A stretch of 64,000 bases of DNA from Sutterella wadsworthensis. Its GTDB lineage: Bacteria; Pseudomonadota; Gammaproteobacteria; Burkholderiales; Burkholderiaceae_F. The stretch lies in NCBI RefSeq assembly GCF_003315195.1, contig NZ_QNRV01000006.1, forward strand, positions 51,416 through 115,415, in the 5' to 3' direction. Positions 46,777 to 58,702 of this stretch are shown here, in pieces (positions within the stretch are counted from its first letter, which is position 1; every line of letters begins with the position of its first letter). The notes beneath the pieces are model-generated. The model had not been told where the DNA came from. It made no database searches and worked only from the letters and a program-made list of their open reading frames with translations. The translations under genes were made by a program, and so were the position numbers.

Positions 46777-48012
46777 ATGCATCAATTCAAACTTCAGCGG
46801 TCGACCATTGCCGTCGGCCTTGCCTGTGCTGCTGTCCTTACGCTCTCGGGCTGTGCAGCCACATCGATCACTGGCTCAACCGCCGTGCCGGCTGCCGAAG
46901 CATCGGCAAAGAAAATGAAGGCGGAGCCCGTCAAGATCTCCATGCCGGTAGTGGATGCTTTCCGCGGCAGCGGCATCTTCTTTTTCGATGACAATGTCCG
47001 TTCCAGGCTCTACATCTCCGACACGATTGCAGTAAATGGACGACTGCCGCTCAAGGAAGAAGCGCCTCGCGGCGTTGCCAAAGGCTTCACCTGGGGAGCT
47101 GGTGCCGCAACCATTCTCCGCAACGGAGAGCCGCAGCCTCTGACAAGCCCGCAGGCCTTGTCTGTTGAAAAGTCCGGCAATGTGCGTCTGCACTACCCGC
47201 CCTTGAAGGCTAAAAATGCCAAGCCGATGAGTTTGAGCATCAAACTCATTGCTTATGACCTCTCGGGTCTCCCTATTGGGCCATACCTCAAAACCCGAGC
47301 GGGCAAATCGACTCCTGCTGGTTGGCTGATTGCCAATCGCTATGTCTTCCCCGAAGGCTCGGTGGGCTATCGAACCGTCGCGTCGGTTGATGAAACCGAA
47401 GTGCTCGTTCCGACCCAAAAAGCCTTCACGGGCTCAGCCCAAATCGAAGACTTTTCCCAGCGCTTTGCCAAAGATATTCCCTATTGCCTGCGCTTCATTC
47501 CCAACCGTGATGCCGAACCTTTGGGGCTGCGGTTCCCAAAGGCCATCGTCAAGCAGACGAAGACCGTAAAGCTCACCCGCGGCCGCACCCGCACGGAAGA
47601 AGTCGCACAATCGGGTGAAGCGATGCTCTATCCGGTAAAGAAGAACACCCTTTTTTGCGCAGCTGAAGGCAGTCAGACCGCAGCCGCACAGTGGAATCTC
47701 CAATATGTGAACGGCACTCGGGTCATTTCTTTCACCTTCCCCGACGAAGTCTCCCCCGCCAATTACGGTTTTCTCAAAACGCACCGCGATGCCCTTCGTC
47801 TTGCCTTTGCCGAAGAACGCGTGAAGCAGCGCGGAAAGACCACTACGCAGGTTCGTCCTGCCGCACTTTGGCTTGCCGGCAAACCCGTGCTTGATGAGCA
47901 GTGGCGCTTCAACGCCGTAGCCGCCGACGCGGTTTCGGATGCCATTCGTCTGACGGCAGATCAGCGCGCGGCTTGGGAAGCCGAACAGAAAGCGCAGAGC
48001 CGGGCAAAGTAG
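46777..48012 (+). CDS. Predicted lipoprotein of unknown function
   Basis: 411 aa. The N-terminus is a lipoprotein signal with lipobox LSGC (VLTLSGCAATSITG), so it should be anchored in the envelope. The rest is hydrophilic and beta-rich in appearance (DNVRSRLYISDTIAVNGRLP, GSVGYRTVASVDETEVLVP) with no domain I recognise. The C-terminus is charged and Ala/Arg-rich. The start at 46777 gives a normal signal; the ribosome-binding site is poor. It stands alone, convergent with dusA. I do not know its function. Confidence 0.8.
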   Translation: MHQFKLQRSTIAVGLACAAVLTLSGCAATSITGSTAVPAAEASAKKMKAEPVKISMPVVDAFRGSGIFFFDDNVRSRLYISDTIAVNGRLPLKEEAPRGVAKGFTWGAGAATILRNGEPQPLTSPQALSVEKSGNVRLHYPPLKAKNAKPMSLSIKLIAYDLSGLPIGPYLKTRAGKSTPAGWLIANRYVFPEGSVGYRTVASVDETEVLVPTQKAFTGSAQIEDFSQRFAKDIPYCLRFIPNRDAEPLGLRFPKAIVKQTKTVKLTRGRTRTEEVAQSGEAMLYPVKKNTLFCAAEGSQTAAAQWNLQYVNGTRVISFTFPDEVSPANYGFLKTHRDALRLAFAEERVKQRGKTTTQVRPAALWLAGKPVLDEQWRFNAVAADAVSDAIRLTADQRAAWEAEQKAQSRAK

Positions 48013-48041
48013 CCGCGCGAAGCTTTCTGGCATTTAGAGAG

Positions 48042-48067
48042 GCCTGAGGTTTTTCTGGACCTCAGGC
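48042..48067. terminator. Hairpin between convergent lipoprotein and dusA genes
   Basis: 9-bp perfect stem GCCTGAGGT/ACCTCAGGC (48042-48050, 48059-48067), placed where both genes end. No T-run on either side, so it is a weak or Rho-assisted terminator at best. Confidence 0.5.
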
Positions 48068-48085
48068 GCCGGCCAAGCGTCTCCA

Positions 48086-49129
48086 TCAAAAATCTGTGCC
48101 GAACGCCTCACGCCAGGCTCGGCGGTAGAGATTGGGCCCTTCAGCTTTGATGATCTTCGGATCCGCGAGCGTTCGACGCCACACGCGTGCGCCCGAAAGC
48201 CCCTGACAGAGCCCATTGAGGTGCCGTGCAAATGCGCGAGTCACATGCTCATCGGCGGCATAGTACTGCTCTACTTCTGCCTCAACAGCCGCAATCACCG
48301 CTTCGCGGGTGAGTGTGCGGCAGCTTTCACCGTAAAGCACACTATCGACCTCAGAAAGCATCCAGGGCGTCTGATAGGCCGCACGTCCGACCATCACGCC
48401 GTCAATGCGAACGCCATCGTGCACTTCGTCGAGCAGTGCACGGCATTCGGCTGTCGTTTTGACGGCACCATTGAGCACAATCACTGCGTCGGGGAAATCG
48501 CGCTTAAGCTCCCAAGCGCGGCTGCGCATGAGGGGCGGCACTTCCCGGTTTTCTTTGGGCGAAAGCCCCTGCAGCCAAGCGGCACGCGCATGAACAATGA
48601 AGGTGCGGCAGCCCGCATCGTAGACCTCACCCACAAAGTCCCGCACAAAGCCGTAATCCGAACGCTCATCGACGCCAATACGGTGTTTGACCGTGACGGG
48701 CTTATCCGTTGCATCACGCATGGCACGCACGCACTCTGCCACGAGTTTCGCGTCAAGCATCAGACAGGCGCCGAAACTCCCCTTCTGCACGCGCGGTGAC
48801 GGACAGCCGCAGTTCAGGTTGAATTCATCGTACCCATAAGGAGCCGCTGCCTCCACGGCGAAAGCAAGCTCTTTGGGATCAGACCCGCCCAGCTGCAGTG
48901 CAGTGGGTCCCGCTACGCGGCTGTTGCCGAGCAGTGCATCACGGCTGCCAAAGCGAATAGCTCCGGTTGTCACCATTTCGGTGTAAAGCCGGCCTCGGCG
49001 CGTCAGCAGCCGCTCAAAGAAGCGGCACGGACGATCCGTCCAATCCAACATGGGCGCGACACAAAAGAGCCAGGGAGAGGCTTCTGAGGGCGTATTGGGC
49101 GTTAAAGAAGGCGTTGCGTTGTCGTTCAT
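48086..49129 (-). CDS. dusA: tRNA-dihydrouridine(20/20a) synthase DusA
   Basis: FMN enzyme that reduces uridine in the tRNA D-loop. 347 aa. APMLDWTDRPCRFFERLL, YTEMVTTGAI, NLNCGCPSPRVQKGSFGACLM with catalytic Cys109, and VTVKHRIGVDERSDY, which together fit DusA rather than DusB/C. The ATG at 49129 is chosen; a TTG directly before it is in frame. 165 nt after ychJ in the same direction. Confidence 0.94.
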   Translation of the reverse strand: MNDNATPSLTPNTPSEASPWLFCVAPMLDWTDRPCRFFERLLTRRGRLYTEMVTTGAIRFGSRDALLGNSRVAGPTALQLGGSDPKELAFAVEAAAPYGYDEFNLNCGCPSPRVQKGSFGACLMLDAKLVAECVRAMRDATDKPVTVKHRIGVDERSDYGFVRDFVGEVYDAGCRTFIVHARAAWLQGLSPKENREVPPLMRSRAWELKRDFPDAVIVLNGAVKTTAECRALLDEVHDGVRIDGVMVGRAAYQTPWMLSEVDSVLYGESCRTLTREAVIAAVEAEVEQYYAADEHVTRAFARHLNGLCQGLSGARVWRRTLADPKIIKAEGPNLYRRAWREAFGTDF

Positions 49130-49294
49130 CAAAATCTTTCAGCGTCTGGTCTGAAGGTTATTTTTTGCAGAAATGAGCGCTTAAGAGAGCCCCGGAGAAA
49201 AAAAGAAAAGCGCCCGAGCCGCACAGAGAGCGGAACGGACGCTTGGTATCAGCGGCAGGCTTCATCGAGAGACTCACCGCATTGCGGCTCGTCT

Positions 49295-49712
49295 TCAGGT
49301 GCCGAGCACTTCACCAGAAACATAGAGCCAATGCCCTTCCTCATCTCGGCGAAAATGCGAATGCTCTTCCATTTTGAGTGCGCCGTGCGCCGTTCGAGCA
49401 ACGGCTCGAAAATGCACTTCGCCGCTTTGTCCGTCGGCGGCCGTTGAATGCCCGAGCACTTTAAGCTTCATCCACTTCGGCCGGGCTTCCCCTGGCTCAA
49501 AGAGCCTTGAGGGCCGCGTTTCCGGCGCCCAGGTGGCGAGCACATATGCATCGTCACCGCAGGCATAAGCGCTGTAGCGGCTTCGCATCAAGGCTTCCGG
49601 CGTCGGCGCCCCGAGCGCCTGACTGCCGCCGCTCAGATAGACGCCGCAGCAATCGGCGAAGCGTCGGCCGCTGCCGCAGGGACAGAGGCCGACGCTGAGG
49701 CTGCTCTTGGCC

Positions 49713-49720
<8 letters not shown>
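49295..49720 (-). CDS. YchJ-family SEC-C motif protein overlapping typA
   Basis: About 141 aa. N-terminal SEC-C zinc motif CPCGSGRRFADCCG, then the YchJ core PEALMRSRYSAYACGDDAYVLATW and a C-terminal EEHSHFRRDEEGHWLYVSGEVL. E. coli YchJ has a second SEC-C at its C-terminus, absent here. There is no ATG in the right place; the frame runs inside the end of typA, so the start must be a TTG at 49720 (AAGG 8 bases upstream, overlapping typA by 8 nt) or a GTG at 49738. Translation is probably coupled to typA. Function unknown, probably zinc-dependent binding. Confidence 0.82.
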
Positions 49721-51557
<1,837 letters not shown>

Positions 51558-51592
51558 GGGAATCTAATGTTGAAGGTTCTAATAAAAATGGA

Positions 51593-52495
51593 TCAATGTT
51601 CTACGGTAACGAGCCGTTCGGGCTCCAGCACGCCGCGGTCACCGACTAGGGCAGTGCCCAGAAGGCCGCGGCGGGGGCCGTAGACGCGGGTGCGCCCGCG
51701 TGTTGTAAGGCCAAGCGCCAGGCGCTGGCCGCAGAGAAAACGCGACTCGCCCGCTTCGTCAAGGTCGACGCGGGCAAGCGAAAGGATAAGCGTATCAGCG
51801 GGCAAGAGTTTAGCGCGCACCGCCTCAGGTGTGCCGAGCGTACGCAGATCTTCAAGCGTTGTCGCGTTGTCAATCATCAAATAACCAACACGCGTACGGC
51901 GCAGACCGATCAAATGAGCGCCGACGCCGAGTCGGCGGCCGATGTCTTCGGCCAGCACGCGAATGTACGTGCCCTTGGAAACCAAACACTTCATGGTGAA
52001 GGCGCCGTCGGCAAAATCCGAAATGGAGAGCTCGTGAATCGTCACGCGGCGCGGTTCGCGCTCTACGACTTCGCCTCGGCGAGCGAGCGTATAGAGGCAC
52101 TGGCCGTCCTTTTTGAGTGCTGAATGCATCGGCGGAATCTGTTCAATTTCGCCTAAAAATGCGGCCGCCGCCTCGCGAACCATGTCTGCGGTCACACCCG
52201 ACGCATCGAACGTCTGTGTGACGGTGCCCGTGCGGTCCCCCGAATCGGTTTCTGCTCCGAGCTGCACGCGGGCTTCATACCCTTTTTCAGCATTGAGGAG
52301 GTCTGCCGAATACTTCGTTGCATTGCCGAAACATAACGGCAGAAGACCTGTTGCCATGGGGTCGAGTGTGCCGGTGTGTCCCGCTTTCTGTGCATTGGCC
52401 AGCCGGCGCACGATTTGCATCGCTGCGTTGGACGAGAGACCTTCGGGCTTGTCAAAGAGCAGAACGCCGTCGATCGGATCGCCTTTTTTCTTCAT
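51593..52495 (-). CDS. truB: tRNA pseudouridine(55) synthase
   Basis: Makes pseudouridine 55 in the T-loop of tRNAs. 300 aa; GVLLFDKPEGLSSNAAMQ, catalytic Asp45 in GHTGTLDPMATGLLP, GAETDSGDRTG, PPMHSALKKDGQCLYTLAR and CSKGTYIRVL-like LVSKGTYIRVLAEDIG. The start at 52495 follows GGAG. 13 nt after rbfA in the nusA operon. Confidence 0.97.
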   Translation of the reverse strand: MKKKGDPIDGVLLFDKPEGLSSNAAMQIVRRLANAQKAGHTGTLDPMATGLLPLCFGNATKYSADLLNAEKGYEARVQLGAETDSGDRTGTVTQTFDASGVTADMVREAAAAFLGEIEQIPPMHSALKKDGQCLYTLARRGEVVEREPRRVTIHELSISDFADGAFTMKCLVSKGTYIRVLAEDIGRRLGVGAHLIGLRRTRVGYLMIDNATTLEDLRTLGTPEAVRAKLLPADTLILSLARVDLDEAGESRFLCGQRLALGLTTRGRTRVYGPRRGLLGTALVGDRGVLEPERLVTVEH

Positions 52496-52508
52496 GCGGT
52501 GCTCCAAA

Positions 52509-52871
52509 TCAGTCGGCGTCGCCGGACTTTGCAACGGCCTGCTTGATAAGCGCATCCATTTCGAAGCCGCGCACCGTACTCTGGTCATGGGCAAAATGCA
52601 GCGTCGGCACCGTATGAATGTGCAGGCGCTTAAAGAGAATGCTGCGCAGCATCCCCGCAGCGGCATTCAGACCAGCAGCAGATGCAGCCGGGTCGCTCCC
52701 GAGCACCGTGAAGTAGACCTTTGCATGCGCATAGTCCGGCGTCACTTCGCAGCCCGTAATGGTGACGAGTCCCACGCGGGGATCCCGCACTTCCTGCGGA
52801 ATCAATTCCGCGAGGTCGCGTGCGATCTGCTCGCCGATGCGCTGAGCGCGGCCGGGTTTGACATTCTTCAT
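52509..52871 (-). CDS. rbfA: Ribosome-binding factor A
   Basis: 30S maturation factor, 120 aa. KH-like fold sequence: RAQRIGEQIARDLAELIPQE, DPRVGLVTITGCEVTPDYAH, AKVYFTVLG and MLRSILFKRLHIHTVPTLHF. The start at 52871 gives the family start MKNVKPGRAQRI. Between infB and truB as in most proteobacteria. Confidence 0.96.
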   Translation of the reverse strand: MKNVKPGRAQRIGEQIARDLAELIPQEVRDPRVGLVTITGCEVTPDYAHAKVYFTVLGSDPAASAAGLNAAAGMLRSILFKRLHIHTVPTLHFAHDQSTVRGFEMDALIKQAVAKSGDAD

Positions 52872-53028
52872 AAAAAATTCTTTCAGCGTTAAATCGCCCG
52901 GAAGGAGGACGCATTCTCTGCGTGAGAGCATGCGCACTGTCTGCCGGGCGGGAATGATACCTGCCGGGAGCGAAGCAACGCCCCCAGCAGCGCAGTTTTG
53001 CGGATTTTGTCCGCAGGGAAGAGCACGC

Positions 53029-55878
53029 TTAGAGCGTGCGGGCAACTTCCGTCACTTCGAAGACTTCAAGCTGGTCGCCCACCTTGATGTCGTCATAGCC
53101 CTTAAGCGACAGACCGCATTCCTGACCGGCCTTCACTTCGCGGACATCGTCCTTGAAGTGCTTCAGGCTGGCGAGCTCGCCCGTCCAGATGACCACGTTG
53201 TCGCGCAGGAGCCGCACGTTCGCATTGCGGCGAACCACGCCTTCGAGCACGCGGCAGCCGGCGATGTTGCCCACCTTCGGCACGCGGATGATCTGACGAA
53301 TCTCGACGAGACCAAGCGCCGTTTCGCGCTTCTCGGGCGAAAGCATGCCCGAGAGCGCAGCCTTCACATCGTCCACAGCATCGTAAATGATGTTGTAGTA
53401 GCGGATGTCAACGCCTTCGGCCTCTGCCACCTTGCGGGCCTGCGCATCAGCACGGACGTTAAAGCCGATGATGACGCCCTTGGAAGCGGCCGCAAGGTTC
53501 ACGTCGGACTCGGAAATACCGCCCACGGCAGCGTGCACCACGCTCACGCGAACTTCGCTCGTCGAGAGCTGCGTGAGGGCATGAATCAGCGCCTCCTGCG
53601 AACCCTGAACGTCGGCCTTGATGATGAGCGGCAGCGTCTTGGCTTCGCCTTCACCCACATCGCTAAAGAGATTGGCGAGGTTCGTCGCATGCTGCTTGGC
53701 GAGCTTCACGTCGCGGTATTTGCCTTGACGGAAGAGCGCAATTTCGCGGGCCTTGCGTTCGTCAGAGAGCGCGATCACTTCGTCGCCCGCCTGCGGCACA
53801 CCGGAGAGACCTTGAATTTCAACCGGGATCGACGGACCAGCGGACTGCTGAGCTTTGCCGAATTCGTTCAGCATGGCACGCACGCGGCCAAACTCGGCGC
53901 CGACAAGCACCACATCGCCGCGGTGCAGCATGCCGGACTGCACAAGGATCGAAGCGACCGGGCCGCGCCCCTTGTCAAGACGAGATTCAATCACCAGACC
54001 TCGAGCCGGACCTTCGTTGGGCGCCTTGAGTTCAAGCATTTCGGCCTGCAGCAACACATTCTCGAGCAGCTCGTCCACGCCCTGGCCAGACTTGGCTGAC
54101 ACGGGGCAGAACGGCACATCGCCGCCGTACTCTTCAGGCAGGACGCCCGCATTGACGAGCTCCTGCTTGACGCGGTCAGGATTGGCCTCGGGCTTATCGA
54201 TCTTATTGATCGCCACCACCAGCGGCACGCCGGCAGCGCGGGCATGCGAAATAGCTTCGAGCGTCTGGGGCATCACGCCGTCGTCAGCCGCTACCACCAG
54301 AATGACGATGTCAGTCGCCTGAGCACCGCGGGCGCGCATGGCCGTAAAGGCTTCATGCCCCGGGGTATCGAGGAACGTAATAATGCCGCGCGGCGTTTTC
54401 ACATGATAAGCGCCGATATGCTGGGTAATGCCGCCCGCTTCACCCGCAGCGACCTTAGCGCGGCGGATGTAGTCGAGCAGCGAGGTCTTGCCATGGTCAA
54501 CGTGGCCCATGATCGTAACAACCGGCGGACGCGGACGAGCAGGATACTCTTCCTTCGTTTCGAGTTCGCCCAAATATGCTTCCGGATCATCGGCCTTAGC
54601 AGCAATCGCCTTGTGGCCCATTTCCTCGACGACGAGCATCGCCGTATCCTGATCGAGCATCTGGTTGATCGTAACCATCTGACCCATCGTCATCAGCGTC
54701 TTGATGACTTCCGTAGCCTTCACGGACATCTTGTGGGCAAGATCGGCAACGGAAATCGTTTCCGGCACCTGCACTTCGCGCACGACATTTTCTGCTGGCT
54801 GCGGCGCGGGCTCGTTCTGACGATGACGATCCTGACTGCGGCGGCCGCGGGCGGTACGCCAGCCAGTCGACTCGTCGCCGGAATCGCCGCGCGTCTTGAT
54901 GGAGCGATGTGACCGATTTTCCTCGTCCCAGGCGCCGTTGCTGCGGTTAGCGTTGTTGCGGCTGCCCTTCTTGTCGCCATGTCCCTTCTTTTCCGCGGCA
55001 GGCGCAGCGGCCGGACGCGTGGCGTTGCTGCGGCGCGGCTGCTGCTTCTTCTCACCCGCATTCTGACGAGACTGACCGTCTTCAGTCTTCTGAGCGAGCT
55101 TCGCTTCAGGCTTGGGTTTTTCTTCCTTAACGGGCTTTTTAGCCGTCAGAACACCGGCCTTGCGGCTCATCATTTCGCGGATGCGGCGGGCTTCTTCTTC
55201 GGCCTGCCGGCGAGCATCGTCACGACGCTTGGCATCAGCTTCCATACGGGCAGCCGTAGCCTGCGCAACTTCAGCGTCGAGCTTGGCCTTTTCGGCTTCA
55301 CGGCGGGCAGCCTTAAGCGCAGCCTCGTCGGCCGACTTCTTAGCGGCCTCTTCACGAGCCTTGGCTTCCTCGGCAAGACGCTTGGCTTCGGCCGCACGTT
55401 CGGCGGCAGCGCGGCGTTCAGCTTCTTCGCGTTCGCGGCGCGCTGCTTCTTCAGCTGCGCGGCGTTCTTCCTCGGCCTTGCGGCGAGCTTCTTCTTCGGC
55501 CTGACGCTTGGCTTCTGCTTCGCGGCGAGCGGCTTCTTCACGAGCCGCCTGCTCGATCTTCGCCTCTTCTTCGGCCTGAATCTGGGGATTCTTCATAAAG
55601 ACGCGTTTTTTACGAACTTCAACCTGAATGGTGTGGGCACGCCCCGAAGCGTCGGTCTGTTTGATGACGCTCTTTTCTTTTCGGTTGATGGTGATCTTGC
55701 GCTGACTTGTCTGCGTACGCTCAATGCGCAGGCTGTCGAGCAGCCGGCTCTTGTCGGCGTCGGAAAGGACGTCGTTTTCGGCGTCCTTGGAGACGCCGGC
55801 AGCGCGCAGCTGCGCGAGAAGCGTCTTGACGGGAAGCTTCAACTCGAGCGCAAATTCTTTAACCGTCATGCTGGTCAT
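53029..55878 (-). CDS. infB: Translation initiation factor IF-2
   Basis: GTPase that places initiator tRNA on the ribosome. 949 aa. N-terminal IF2-N domain ([21 protein letters not shown]), a very Ala/Glu/Arg-rich coiled coil at about 100-245, a basic linker, then the G domain ([46 protein letters not shown]) and domains 2-4. AAGGAG lies 10 bases before the first ATG (55878); Met4 is a second possible start. Third gene of rimP-nusA-infB-rbfA-truB. Confidence 0.98.
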   Translation of the reverse strand: MTSMTVKEFALELKLPVKTLLAQLRAAGVSKDAENDVLSDADKSRLLDSLRIERTQTSQRKITINRKEKSVIKQTDASGRAHTIQVEVRKKRVFMKNPQIQAEEEAKIEQAAREEAARREAEAKRQAEEEARRKAEEERRAAEEAARREREEAERRAAAERAAEAKRLAEEAKAREEAAKKSADEAALKAARREAEKAKLDAEVAQATAARMEADAKRRDDARRQAEEEARRIREMMSRKAGVLTAKKPVKEEKPKPEAKLAQKTEDGQSRQNAGEKKQQPRRSNATRPAAAPAAEKKGHGDKKGSRNNANRSNGAWDEENRSHRSIKTRGDSGDESTGWRTARGRRSQDRHRQNEPAPQPAENVVREVQVPETISVADLAHKMSVKATEVIKTLMTMGQMVTINQMLDQDTAMLVVEEMGHKAIAAKADDPEAYLGELETKEEYPARPRPPVVTIMGHVDHGKTSLLDYIRRAKVAAGEAGGITQHIGAYHVKTPRGIITFLDTPGHEAFTAMRARGAQATDIVILVVAADDGVMPQTLEAISHARAAGVPLVVAINKIDKPEANPDRVKQELVNAGVLPEEYGGDVPFCPVSAKSGQGVDELLENVLLQAEMLELKAPNEGPARGLVIESRLDKGRGPVASILVQSGMLHRGDVVLVGAEFGRVRAMLNEFGKAQQSAGPSIPVEIQGLSGVPQAGDEVIALSDERKAREIALFRQGKYRDVKLAKQHATNLANLFSDVGEGEAKTLPLIIKADVQGSQEALIHALTQLSTSEVRVSVVHAAVGGISESDVNLAAASKGVIIGFNVRADAQARKVAEAEGVDIRYYNIIYDAVDDVKAALSGMLSPEKRETALGLVEIRQIIRVPKVGNIAGCRVLEGVVRRNANVRLLRDNVVIWTGELASLKHFKDDVREVKAGQECGLSLKGYDDIKVGDQLEVFEVTEVARTL

Positions 55879-55954
55879 GTGTGATGTTCTCCTTCGAATG
55901 CGGCGAGTGCAGTCGAGAAACTGCAGACGCGGTCCCTCTTCCGGGGGAGGCCGG

Positions 55955-56020
55955 GGAGTTCCCGCGGAGCGGAGAGCGATTCATTTGAACGCTCTTCAAC
56001 GCTTCCTCGGCGGGAACTCC
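55955..56020 (-). promoter_or_regulatory. Large hairpin in the nusA-infB intercistronic region
   Basis: GGAGTTCCCGC (55955-55965) and its exact complement (56010-56020) enclose a second stem (55972-55978 with 55990-55996, 7 bp including one G-U). The 194-nt spacer also has a small CCGCA/TGCGG hairpin at about 56026-56039. A processing, stability or attenuation role is possible; not identified. Confidence 0.5.
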
Positions 56021-56072
56021 AGTCGCCGCATTACTGCGGGATTAGGGTTTATTGGATGCTCTGCTCGAGCGG

Positions 56073-57617
56073 TTACTTCTGTTCTTCGGCCTTGGTTTCA
56101 GCGGGCTGATCGGCTGATTCACCGTCGCCGAACCAATGTGCGCGGGCACCCATGATGAGCTTCTTGGCGCGCTCTTCATCAAGCCCCGTCATTTCAACGA
56201 GTTCTTCAACGGCGAGGTCGCCCAAGTCGTCAAGCGTCTTCACGCCGCGGGCAACGAGCTTATTGGCAAGATCGTTGTCCATGCCTTCGAGCGCAAGCAT
56301 CTTGGGATCAGCCTTGCGAAGGTTTTCTTCTCGGGTAATGGCATCAGCAAGCAGCTTGTTGCGGGCGCGCTGACGAAGCTCTTCGATCGTTTCATGGTCG
56401 AAAGCTTCGATCGAGAAGAGTTCCTTTTCAGGCACATAGGCGATTTCTTCCACCGACGAGAAGCCTTCGTCAATCAGCACATTCGCGGCAGCCTCATCGA
56501 TGTCAAGGCTCTTCATGAACTCTTCGCGGATGCGGTTCACTTCGGCAGCGCGCTTTTCGCTGGCTTCCTGAGCCGTCAGAATGTTGATCTGCCAACCGGT
56601 GAGTTCTGAGGCAAGGCGCACGTTCTGGCCGCCGCGGCCGATCGCCACTGCGAGATTATCCTCGTCAACCACCACTTCCATGGTGTGGGAGTCTTCGAGC
56701 ATCACGATCGAACGAACCTTGGCGGGCTCAAGAGCGCCAACCACGAACTGAGCAGGATCGGCATTCCAGACGACGATGTCGATGCGTTCACCCGAAAGCT
56801 CCGTCGTCACGGCATTGACGCGCGAGCCGCGCATGCCGATGCAGGTGCCGATCGGGTCTACACGCTGATCGTGAGAAGCCACGGCAATCTTGGCGCGGGC
56901 TCCCGGATCGCGGGCTGCAGCCTTGATCTCAATGATGCCTTCTTCAATCTCAGGCACTTCGAGTTCGAAGAGTTTCTTGATGAATTCCGGGGAAGTGCGC
57001 GAAAGGATCACAGTACGTCCCTTCGGCGTATCGCCCACATGATCGACGTAGGCGCGAACGCGGTCGCCGGTGCGCATGTTTTCGCGCGGGATCATCTGGT
57101 TGCGCGGCAGACGCGCTTCAAGACGGCCCACTTCAACAATCGCATCGCCCTTGTCCATACGCTTGATCGTACCGGTCACGATCGTTTCGTGGCGTTCAAG
57201 AAATTCCGCGAGGATCTGTTCGCGCTCTGCGTCGCGCAGACGCTGCAGAATCACCTGCTTGGCGTCCTGAGCAAAGCGGCGGCCGGCAGAGTCAACATCC
57301 ACGTTCTCAAGCGGACGTTCGATATAGTCTCCAGGCTGCAGATCCGGAAATTCATCGTGAATGTCCGAATACATTTCCTGATGATCGGGCTCCTGCAGCC
57401 CTTCTTCATCGGGCACAACGAGCCAGCGGCGCACGGCGGAAAACTCACCGGTCGTGCGGTCAACCCGCACGACAATGTCGGCGTCTTCGCCCGGGAAACG
57501 AGCGCGCTTCACGGCGCTCGCCAGAGCCAGTTCGAGAACGCCGAACACGACGTCCTTAGCAACGTTCTTTTCGCTTGCGAGCACGTCAACGAGCTCGAGC
57601 ATATCGCGGCTGTTCAT
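56073..57617 (-). CDS. nusA: Transcription termination/antitermination factor NusA
   Basis: 514-aa RNA-polymerase-bound factor. N-terminal domain ([20 protein letters not shown]), S1 domain around [26 protein letters not shown]1/KH2 ([37 protein letters not shown]) and two C-terminal AR repeats (ending around [14 protein letters not shown]), as in E. coli and other proteobacteria. Overall length normal. 7 nt after rimP. Confidence 0.98.
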   Translation of the reverse strand: MNSRDMLELVDVLASEKNVAKDVVFGVLELALASAVKRARFPGEDADIVVRVDRTTGEFSAVRRWLVVPDEEGLQEPDHQEMYSDIHDEFPDLQPGDYIERPLENVDVDSAGRRFAQDAKQVILQRLRDAEREQILAEFLERHETIVTGTIKRMDKGDAIVEVGRLEARLPRNQMIPRENMRTGDRVRAYVDHVGDTPKGRTVILSRTSPEFIKKLFELEVPEIEEGIIEIKAAARDPGARAKIAVASHDQRVDPIGTCIGMRGSRVNAVTTELSGERIDIVVWNADPAQFVVGALEPAKVRSIVMLEDSHTMEVVVDEDNLAVAIGRGGQNVRLASELTGWQINILTAQEASEKRAAEVNRIREEFMKSLDIDEAAANVLIDEGFSSVEEIAYVPEKELFSIEAFDHETIEELRQRARNKLLADAITREENLRKADPKMLALEGMDNDLANKLVARGVKTLDDLGDLAVEELVEMTGLDEERAKKLIMGARAHWFGDGESADQPAETKAEEQK

Positions 57618-57624
57618 TGGTGTA

Positions 57625-58185
57625 TTACCCTTTGAAATTCAATTCTACGAGGAGGTGAGCCTGCTCGACCTCTGAAAGCGGGAAGACAACGCGCACGGGC
57701 GCAGCTTCGACGGTCTGCTTTTTGCGGGCGCGCAGCGCGGCAGCGCGCGGCGTGCGGGCAATGTCGACTTCGAAGTAGTCGAATTCAATCTGCTCTGCGC
57801 CGGATTCCCCCGAAATGCCGACGATGCGGCCCTCGAGCTTGCGGCGGCCGGCTTCCGGAAAACCTTCAGCCTTAAGCGGCGCAAAGAGCTCCACCCAAGC
57901 GAGTTCTCCCGTGAAACGCTCCCAGTCACGCGCACGCTTGAGCGGGCGTTCCACACCGGGCGAGGAGACCTCCAGGCGTTCATAAGACACATCCTCGACT
58001 GTGAAGAGATGCGTGAGCTGATCACTCACGCGCTCGCAGTCTTCGAGCGAAATACCGCCGTCGCGTTCGATGTCGATCGTGACGCGAACAAGACCGCGCT
58101 GCAAACGCTCGACGTCTACCAACTCGTAGCCGAGACCTTCGACCGTCTTCTTCACAAGGGCGCTGAGCGCTCCGGATGAATTCAT
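57625..58185 (-). CDS. rimP: Ribosome maturation factor RimP
   Basis: 30S maturation factor, 186 aa. [61 protein letters not shown] and a C-terminal SH3-like part. The start at 58185 gives the family N-terminus [15 protein letters not shown]. First gene of the nusA operon; a strong terminator lies 73 nt upstream. Confidence 0.95.
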   Translation of the reverse strand: MNSSGALSALVKKTVEGLGYELVDVERLQRGLVRVTIDIERDGGISLEDCERVSDQLTHLFTVEDVSYERLEVSSPGVERPLKRARDWERFTGELAWVELFAPLKAEGFPEAGRRKLEGRIVGISGESGAEQIEFDYFEVDIARTPRAAALRARKKQTVEAAPVRVVFPLSEVEQAHLLVELNFKG

Positions 58186-58258
58186 TGACAAAACCTTCGA
58201 AAAATAGAGACCTCGGCGGAATCGGAGCAGATACACCGACCGCCGTCGCCTCAAAACC

Positions 58259-58285
58259 AAAAAAAAATGGGCCTAATGCCCATTT
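58259..58285 (-). terminator. Strong intrinsic terminator ahead of rimP
   Basis: Minus-strand stem AAATGGGC/GCCCATTT (58278-58285 with 58265-58272), with the T-side of the stem running into a total run of nine T's. It isolates the rimP-nusA operon from transcription of rluB, or acts as an attenuator in the operon leader. Confidence 0.85.
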
Positions 58286-58664
58286 CCCTCTCCCGTCGGC
58301 CCCAAAACGCACCGTCCAAACATTTTTCAGTGCGGATAGTTCATCATCGGAACCGCAGGCGGCGCTGCTGCGCAGTCAAATCATTCGACCACTGCAGACG
58401 CCAGAATGCGACGTCTCAAGGCATCATGCGCGCGCACGCCCTCAGGAGCGTTCGGCGCCTGTCCCTGCCGGAAGTCTTTTAACGGACGAAAATCCGTCGA
58501 TTGCGAAAGGCTGAGAGGGACATTCGGTCTCCGACCCATTTGCGCCTTGTAAAGTTTTAAGACTCTACGCGCTGGGCGGCTCTGACCGGCCTTGAAGATT
58601 TTGCGTGATTTTAGGAGAAATAGTGCGGCCGCGCAAGGCACAGCCCTGCATAACATTGAGCTCG

Positions 58665-58686
58665 GCCTCCCGCACCTGCGGGAGGC
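58665..58686 (-). terminator. Hairpin after rluB
   Basis: 10-bp perfect stem GCCTCCCGCA/TGCGGGAGGC with 2-nt spacing, 16 nt after the rluB stop; no T-run on the minus strand. The region 58286-58664 has no convincing gene. Confidence 0.45.
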
Positions 58687-58702
58687 TTTGGACACGCTGC
58701 TC

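Noticed and set aside
52858..54099. 413-codon open frame opposite infB
   Set aside because: Antisense shadow of the conserved infB G domain; no domain or ribosome-binding site.
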